Shown: positions 57,001 to 64,000 of the stretch, piece after piece
Numbering within the stretch: the first letter of the stretch is position 1
Layout of the letters: each line of letters starts with the position of its first letter
Source: Telopea speciosissima
Lineage: Eukaryota > Streptophyta > Magnoliopsida > Proteales > Proteaceae
NCBI RefSeq assembly: GCF_018873765.1
Contig: NC_057917.1
Span: 53,437,464 to 53,501,463 of the forward strand
Direction: 5' to 3'
DNA length: 64,000 bases
The notes under the pieces: generated by a model
What the model was told of the DNA's origin: nothing
Seen by the model: only the letters and a program-made list of their open reading frames with translations
Databases searched by the model: none
Made by a program: the position numbers and the translations under genes

Positions 57001-60000
57001 TTTATTAATTAGGTTCTAGGTCTTATCAACCTTAGCTAGGGCGTACCCTGTAAGCGATGTGCCGCGTTGACGTCCGGATACGGTGACAAGTAGGCAAGGG
57101 TTCTCGCACGGTGGACGAGAGCCAATAAAGAAGCTAATCCAAAAGCGTACGATTAGATTAGCATCCCCCAGCATTGGATATTTAACGGGTAAGAGCCTAG
57201 AATTGATAGATATCACGAGGAGAAGAAGGATTAATGTAGTTCAAGAGAACAAGAAGGGCAGCAGTAAACCAGGCCATCAAACTGGACCAAGAATGGATTA
57301 ACATATTATTCTGAGCGTCCAATGGGTTGTATGGGCCATGGGCTTTATATTTTGGGTTTACTATAGTAATGGGCCAATTCTACAAGCCCGAATATTAGGG
57401 ATTTAAGTCATATATGGGATGTAGTAATTTTTTGTTACTTAGTCGTTAAGAATATTAGGTTTCTATATTTTGAGTTTCTATTTTCAGTTTTAGAAAGTAG
57501 ACTTTCCATTTTATGTAATAGCAATATTTGAGTTTTAGTTCCTAATTTGTAATGTTTCTAGAAGAGAGATCATAGAATAGGAGTAGTTTCTATTTTTGAA
57601 GTTTCCAAACTTGTAATGATTGCTTTGTTATTTAATAAAGAAAATTGCTGGACAAAGGAGAGGATTTTAAGATTGAAAAAAAAAAATACTTGGTTTTGTA
57701 ACCATGGCTGTGAGAAGGAGTAGAGTAAGGTGAGAGTCTGAGAGCATAGTTCAAAATCTCGCATTTCGGAAATCTCGGATATTTCGGCCCGGCCAAAACA
57801 AAATGCTATGCCAAAATGAAAAATTGAAATATTTCGAAACTCGTTTCGAAAATTTCTGTAATTTCAGTCTAAAAAATGCACCATTTTGTCAAAATTTCGG
57901 TTATTCTAGTTATTTCTTTTCGGTATTTCGGTCATTTTGGCATTTTAAACCCAAAAATGGCCAAGCAAAACTCAGAAAAAAAATATGAAATTTCGGTGTC
58001 TCGTAAATTTGGTATGGCCGAAATGGCCTTCCGAAACGAGATTTAATACTATGGGTGAGAGGCTAATGCAAAAGTCGACCTCGAACCAGGGAAACCAGCG
58101 AGAGATCGATTGCAGAAGGATCAATACAATAAAAAGAACAAATTAAAACTGCAACTCTTTTTTTTTTTTTTATTGCTACCTTTCTAATACATATGAAGAA
58201 CATAAAAAGGATAAGAAGAAGAAAGGGATATAGTGTAGATAGAAGAGAAGGGGGGTAGGAGAATGGCTCTCTCAGCCTAGGTTTCTCACCCACAACTATT
58301 CTAGCTGTTGAAACATGGAATTTCTCCCATATTCGATGGCAAGCTTGGCCACAAATTCTATTCTCTAATTCTGCTCCTTCCTTACAATAGGGAGCCTATT
58401 AATAGTTTAAGCAAGCTTACAAAAATAGAAAGTAGAAAATAGAAACTTCCTAAAACCAAAATAGAAGGAAAATAGCAACTCATGAAAAATAGAAAGTAGC
58501 TGAAAATAGAAACTACTAAGGCTTTATAGATCCAGCCTTCTAAACAAGCAAGGAAACAAAAATAGAAACAAACTGAAATTAGAAGCTACCTAATACTCTC
58601 TCTAAAACTGCAAATAGAAATTAAAGTAAGGCAGCATTAGGAGAGAATCTTTCTCCACTTGATGGCCCCACTAAATCTTCTAAAAAAATATCTCCATACA
58701 AGAAAAATATGGGTTGTGACACTGTTCACGTGAACAGTGCCATGAACCGTGTTTTGGTCTTTTAACTTCTTCATGCTTCACTCTGGGCTGAGGCTGTCTT
58801 AGGTGATGCAACATCGAACCAACAAAAACTTTCCATATCATCAAACCAGGCTGTCTCTCAAAGCAGTAGAATCCACAACCTTGCTGGGCTGGTTTTGGGA
58901 CTTGTTCCTGCGGGTACATATGGACTTGTGATCTACATCAAAAGCCTTGGGGTGAGATGCCCTGGGGTAGATAGGAGAGATACCTTCTCTACAATAGGTG
59001 GGATACTCAGATTCCTACATATCCATCTTCTCTAATTTCTGTTTTCTTCTTTATTTCTATTTTATTGTTCTGTGGTTTAACCTACACCTGAGAGACATTT
59101 AAAGTTCCTATTAGTACCATAGTTGTCACGGCACCTAGGCGACCAAGGAGTTGGAGAGGATCCAAAATCAAGGTGACACCAATAAGGCGCCTGGACGCCT
59201 AGTCGACTATGCCCATTACCAGTGCTGGAGTTGTGGAGATCAGTCCATCGAGTCCAGTTGAAATAAGACTTGAAGATCCCAGTTTTACCCTTGTGGATCC
59301 CTGTTATTGAAAAATTCTGCAAAGTTTTTTGAGTGGTTGTAACTCTTGATCCAGCCAGTCAATACAAGCCAGGTTTTGTCAAAACAATACCTCATTGAAC
59401 CTTTCCTTCGGTGGTAAATTGAATCCAATCCATTGGTCAGGTTCGATTATATCTGTAAGTTTCTAAATCTGAACTTAACCTTCTAATTCTGAAACCTATT
59501 GATATCCGAGTATTCAATCATTGATTTTGGCAGAAATTTTGGAGTGTTCAAACCATAAGCCCCTACCTTTGACTGGAACAACAGTTCCATCCAACTATCC
59601 AAGCAACCTAGTTGCTATTTCTGGTGACTCTTTAATTTCTGGCTATTTGGCTTGTTTCAACCCTGTGATAGACCTTAAATTGTTAAGTTTTTGCTGTAAA
59701 CTGTTGGTATTGTCAGTATATCGAACCTCCTGTAGAGTTGGTTCTTAGTTAAACTGGTTCTTCATTAGCTATTAATATAACATGTATTCAAGAGACTAGA
59801 TAAAAGGGTGAAAAAGATGTGGAGTTGGACGACTTGAAACTTTGGTATATAGAGGATAGAAGTAATAGAAATAGAGTGGACATAATAGTGGATAAAGTTT
59901 TAAAGAATGATGTGGTGGATGTTAAAAGACTTAGAGATAGGATAATATCCATCAAACTTGTGTTGGAGAAAGAGATTCCCAATATAATTAGTGCTTACAC

Positions 60001-62992
60001 ACCCCAAGTAGGATTGGATGAAAGTATTAAGTTACAATTTTGGGATCATATGGTTTAGTGCAAGGTTTTAGTCAAGGAGAATATATTATTATAGGGGTGA
60101 TCTGAATGGACACGTTGGTACAGACCGTAGAGGCTATAAAGGTGTACATGGCGGTTATGGTCTTGGAGAGAGGAATGAGAAGGGGATTTTAGTTTAAGAT
60201 TTTTTTTATGGCTTATGATTTATCCATTGCAAACAATTACTTTGAAAATAGAGAGAAGCATTTAGTTACCTACAAAAGTGGGCATCATAGTAGCCAAATA
60301 GATTTCTTCCTAACTAGAAGGGCCGATAGATGGTTATGTAATGACTGTAAGGTTATACCAGGAGAGATCCTAACCACTCAACATAGATTAGTAGTCATGG
60401 ACATGTGTCTAATTTTGCAGAATCGTAAGAAAGGGGAGCTTATTTGCCCTAGAACAAGATGGTGGAGCTTAAAAGGAGAAACAATGAATTCATTTACTGA
60501 AAAAGTGGTCAAACAAGGAAAGTAAGACTTTGAGGGAGACATTAATACAATATGGAATGAGATGCCGACTTGAATTAAGAAGGTTGCAAAGGATGTCCTA
60601 GGGGAATTGAAAGGAAAATGTCATTCTACTAGAGAGACTTGGTGGTGGGATGACAAGAATAAGATACAAGAAAGTCGTTTGAGGTGGCATGGCCATGTTC
60701 AACGGAAGCCTTGGGATGCTCCAAATAGAAGTGATTTTATTCAAATTGAAGGAACTAAAAGAGCTCAGTGCTGGCCTAAGATGACCCTAGGAGAAGTGGT
60801 GAAGAAAGACAAGCATAGCTTAGGCCTTGTATCAAGTATGACCTTGAATAGATCTGATTGAGGGCAAGGATCCATGTAGCCAACCCCATTTAGTTGGGAC
60901 AAGGCTGAGTTGTTGATGTTGTTGCCCTGAAACTTTTTCCTTTCTCTCTTTTTATTCTCCTTTCTGAATCAGATCAAAGATGTTAGTCACCACCGAGGTT
61001 TTACACCCACCAGCTAACCTAGTTAACATACACACATACATGAGTAAGAAACTAAGACACATATCTCACAAGTACAAAGACAAACCCTATGAGGAACGAT
61101 CATAATATATTCTATAACATACACCTTATAAATGTGAGCATTTTGGATTGCCGAAATTTCCATGCTAAATGCCTACTAAAAGTGTAAAGTACCAACAAAT
61201 TTCGAGTACTTGCTACATAAAACTTAGCAGGTAGGCCAATGAGAAGCATATCTAATTTCAGCAAACCCCAAATTCCTTGGAAAAGAAATACAGAAATAAA
61301 TTCTACTATTACTTAGCTTAAATCTTGTCCATAACAGAGGCAGAAAAGAAGAAACTAAAGTTAGAAAAATTAACTTTAGGCCCACATGTTTCTCAGATTC
61401 ATATACCGAGACATTCAGCAATGTATGAAAGCCAATCACTCCAACATGCTTATTGCGTAGCATACTCATCTAAAACAAAACGACAAAAAAAATACCCCAA
61501 ACAAGATGCAGCATGGTATCATAGAATACAAGTTTCCTGGTTGCCGTTACATTAGTACAATCTATTATTAACTACTAAAACTCACCTTAATCATTCTACA
61601 AGAGAAACTAGAGAGAAGTAAATCCTATTATAAAAACTTAGCAAAACTAGATGTAGGCTATAAGTAGCAGGAAAAGAATAATTAGCAAGAAATCTTGTTA
61701 GCATGTTGGATGGAATCATCACACGAATATTCATATCAAGGACTATCTTAGTTCTTTGTTTCATTTCCTTTTAGGTGGAATAACTAAATGCATCTAGCAA
61801 AATCCTTGTATAAGAAAAATGGAAAGGAAGATCCATCAAAGGCATTCATCAAAACCTAAAATTTGGAAAAACAACAAAAAGGATAGAATAGTATCCAAAA
61901 GAAAGAGAAAGAGAGTAAAATCATCAAAAAGAAGTAGAGGAAACCAGACTAAAGTGAGACATTAGCAGTGCAGTTAGGCTAGAGACAAGAGGCAAAGGGC
62001 GTACCCAGTTCAGGACGCTCCCTCCACTGCGGGGTCTGGGGAGGGTCATAATGTACACAGCCTTACCTCTGCGAAAGCTTTTGCAGAGAGGTTGTTTCCA
62101 GACTCGAACCCAAGACCTCTTGGTCACAATGGAGCAACCTTAACCGTTGCACCGAGGCCCGCCCTCAGGCTAGAGACAAGAGGCCTTTGATGAAATTCAG
62201 AATGACAGAACATTTGGAATTTGGATACAAGAGCACACAAAGAACACAAAGGTTAAAATAAAGTTCTTACAATATTAAAAGGGTTTTTTGACTCCAGACC
62301 TCAAAGCTCATCCAACTTTCCCTTGAACAGATCATCTACACAGTTTCAATATTCTAATCTTCCAATTTTCCCTTTCAAGTCATCAGAGAATTTGCAACTA
62401 ATTTTTCTTTCCCCACAAGCTAAAAAGTTTTAACTATTGAATAGTATTACCATCATCCACCATTAGTTCACTCCTCAAACAGTATATCATCAGTATATAT
62501 TCCACATGTTTTTCCGGGTTGCAGTTTTCAGTCTTCAAGACCATCCCAACTTTCCATCGAACAGATCGTCTCCACAGTTCTAAACATGGAGGACACACAA
62601 ATACACACAAGACACACAGAAACAAAAAAACAAGGGGGTAGGGAATACGATTCATTCTATTAAAATCACTTCTTTTGTTTACGAAAATTAAATGAAAAAG
62701 AACATATTCTGAACACAAAACATAAAAAACTAACCTTGGTATCAAGCATCACAGCACATAAGATCTGGGTGTTCTGCATGGCAGTTTTCAGATTGTCCAA
62801 GGTCTCTTGATGATATTCATGCGAACCATGAGAGAAATTGAACCTGGCCACGTTCATTCCCGCTCTCAAAAGTTTCTCGATCATAGGCACAGATCGAGAA
62901 GCCGGACCAAGCGTACATACGATCTTCGTCTTCGGGACACGGCCATCGTTTGGAAGATCCTTCAAAATCCCCTCGATGTCAATGTTCGCCAT
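54061..62992 (-). CDS. cytosolic pyruvate kinase, three coding exons
   Basis: Coding exons 62735-62992, 55454-55915 and 54061-54873, all GT/AG and in phase 0, give 510 residues, the usual length of plant cytosolic forms. It converts phosphoenolpyruvate and ADP to pyruvate and ATP, the last step of glycolysis. Visible family motifs: KTKIVCTLGPAS (21-32), NFSHG (52-56), DTKGPEIRTG (84-93, across the first junction), MVARGDLGMEIP (261-272), TRAEATDVANAV (311-322) and MLSGESAAG (330-338). There is no transit peptide, in line with a cytosolic place. The start is the conserved MANIDIEG. A CAG acceptor 10 bases upstream suggests a 5' UTR intron. Intron 1 (6.8 kb) is swollen by repeats. The gene is intact and is the parent of four exon 3 fragments near the NLRs. 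Confidence 0.95.
57745..58053. mobile_element. hAT-like element, 309 bases, relative of 16844-17760
   Basis: Ends CATAGTTCAAAATCTCG and (inverted) CATAGTATTAAATCTCG, with TTTCGG and GAAATTTCG words inside. The 8-base flanks TCTGAGAG and GGTGAGAG agree at six positions. A shorter member of the family found in copia element 3. Confidence 0.7.
59118..59211. mobile_element. hAT-type MITE (CATAGTTGTCA family), copy 3
   Basis: Short, degraded copy starting CATAGTTGTCACGGC and ending CGACTATG. The target-site duplication is no longer clear. Confidence 0.6.
59783..60925 (+). mobile_element. RTE-type LINE fragment with internal deletion
   Basis: The plus strand reads pieces of an APE-type endonuclease (VVDVKRLRDRI, ISAYTPQVGLDES, SQIDFFLTRRADR, LTTQHRLVVMD). 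It then jumps from WWWDDKNKIQ straight to the C-terminal end (RLRWHGHVQRKPWDAP), so the reverse transcriptase core is deleted. It ends with the plant RTE hallmark PFSWDKAE and a TTG-repeat tail (GTTGTTGATGTTGTTG). Several stops; inactive. Sense orientation is opposite to the pyruvate kinase gene. Confidence 0.85.
61994..62166 (-). mobile_element. Au-type tRNA-derived SINE
   Basis: 173-base SINE on the minus strand: an A-box-like GTGCAACGGTTAAGG, B-box GGTTCGAGTCT, then the conserved Au body (AAGGCTGTGTACATTATGACC, CCCCGCAGTGG) to TACGCCCTTT. It is flanked by a perfect 18-base target-site duplication, AGGCTAGAGACAAGAGGC (61976-61993 and 62167-62184). Its intact ends and duplication suggest a fairly recent insertion. 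Confidence 0.95.
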
Positions 62993-63570
62993 GATACAAC
63001 TCTGTTCTCAATCAAAAGAAAAGAAAATCTAAATCAGTGAGAACTGCAAAATGAAAGTTGGCATCAAATACTCTGTTCTACATAAAACCCATATCCCTTT
63101 AAAACCTTTAAAGTAACAAAGTTAAAAACTATTGCAAGAAATTAACCTAAAATCAAAGATCCCTTCAAAATGATGGAAAATACAAAAAAGAATCAAAGGA
63201 ATCAACAACACAAACTTTAGAGCTCCGACCGACTGGAAATCAATAGAAATAAGAAGAACATGAAGAGAGAAAAACACAGAGATTTAGAAAGCAATGTTCC
63301 GCTTCAAGTTAAAAACCATCGGCTACGAACTAACCAGGGGCGCGGAAACCTGCTTCTCACCTTTCCTTCTTCACACCTTCCCCTCTTTTTCTCTTTTTCT
63401 CTTTTTCTCGTTTTCTCTTTTTCTCGGATACAAATTTACTAGCCGCCAAGACTGTGCAAGACTTGGACGAAGGACAAGTGATTCAGAGATGGTTAAAGAG
63501 TGAGTATGTTAAAGCCACGTGGAGGGACTGCAAGGTTAATTTGCGGGGGAGAGATGCGAGTTATTTAAAC
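62993..63570 (-). promoter_or_regulatory. pyruvate kinase leader and core promoter region
   Basis: An acceptor (GAACAG) ends 10 bases before the start codon, and a possible donor (AAAG|GTGAGA) lies near 63355-63360, so a 5' UTR intron is likely. A purine-rich microsatellite (GAAAAA units, 63383-63426) lies in the leader. A TATA-like TTTAAATAA is at 63561-63569. Confidence 0.4.
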
Positions 63571-63879
63571 GATTTTGAGGGTAAGAATGACAATTTGGTA
63601 ATCATGCGGTTCACGGGGAGAATATTCCCCCCGATAACCACCGCCTCCAACCCTCCATTCGGCTCCTCAACCAGTTTTTTTTCCATATGGTTTTTTTGGA
63701 AAGCAGTTTTCTATACGAAGTGTGGCCTACACTAGCACTTTCATATGTCTATTTCTTCTCCTTCAAATAAAAGGTAGAGGTGTCTTTTTACATGGGGAGG
63801 AGAGATATAGACTCATGTGAGTGCTGGCATAGGCCACACTCCGATACAGAGATCTTTTTTCCTTTGTACTTTTTAACTC

Positions 63880-64000
63880 TAGAGTCAAGAATAGGGTTTT
63901 GGTATCAGTATCGATCGAGATCAATACTGATACCGATCCAAATCAATTTGTATACAAATTTACCTTTTCTCTAATTTCCATACAAAAAATTGAATTTTTT
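63880..64000. repeat. GATCGG/GTATCGG-type repeat, copy 3, running off the window
   Basis: Carries GGTATCAGTATCGATCGAG and ATACTGATACCGATCC, alike in words to 24166-24382 and 51948-52133. The far border is outside the window. Confidence 0.4.

Larger units (their letters stand above)
55916..62734 (-). other. 6.8-kb intron 1 of pyruvate kinase
   Basis: It holds a hAT-like element (57745-58053), a MITE (59118-59211), a deleted LINE (59783-60925) and a SINE (61994-62166). The stretches 55916-57744, 58054-59117, 60926-61975 and 62185-62734 show no gene; 57300-57660 and 58380-58620 are AT-rich and repeat-like but I cannot classify them. Confidence 0.7.

Noticed and set aside
62030-62166. A tRNA gene on the minus strand
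   Set aside because: It has A and B boxes but continues into the Au SINE body and has a target-site duplication, so it is a SINE head.
1-64000. CRISPR arrays, bacterial operons or rRNA genes
   Set aside because: No regularly spaced direct repeats or rRNA cores were seen; the window is plant nuclear DNA.

Overview
The window is nuclear DNA of a flowering plant, from a repeat-rich genome. The evidence is spliced genes with GT/AG introns, coiled-coil NB-ARC-LRR resistance genes, Ty1-copia elements with a plant initiator-Met tRNA primer site, an Au-type SINE, hAT and Mutator MITEs and an RTE-type LINE. The species cannot be named from the sequence.

Layout. (1) 327-23032, minus strand: a calcineurin-like metallophosphoesterase gene with six coding exons (371 codons). 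Its fourth coding intron, 1412-20120, has grown to 18.7 kb through three Ty1-copia elements (one nested in another) and three hAT-like elements. (2) 25022-29544, minus strand: an RPM1-like NLR (NLR1), preceded at lower coordinates by an NLR tail fragment and two fragments of a pyruvate-kinase exon. (3) 29987-37475: a long-LTR copia element whose LTR ends about 440 bp upstream of the NLR1 start. (4) 37929-39963: a Pack-MULE-like element carrying a DUF4228/PADRE gene piece and another captured piece. It is followed by palindromic elements and a coiled-coil-only NLR fragment (42141-42665). (5) 43411-51150: a second copy of the block at 20296-29720, holding a truncated phosphoesterase pseudogene, two more pyruvate-kinase fragments, another NLR tail and an intact second NLR (NLR2). 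(6) 51246-52413: nested GC-rich foldback elements. (7) 54061-62992, minus strand: an intact three-exon cytosolic pyruvate kinase gene (510 codons). Its 6.8-kb first intron holds a hAT-like element, a MITE, a deleted LINE and a SINE with an 18-bp target-site duplication.

How it fits together. All host genes run on the minus strand in the order pyruvate kinase, NLR2, phosphoesterase copy, NLR fragment, NLR1, phosphoesterase. Pyruvate-kinase exon 3 pieces lie just 3' of every NLR end. This suggests that an old NLR/pyruvate-kinase junction was copied first as a small tandem repeat and then as part of a roughly 9-kb block. NLR1 and NLR2 look intact; their first 700 codons are nearly the same, while their C-terminal leucine-rich repeats differ strongly. 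Percentages and counts below were made by eye and are approximate.
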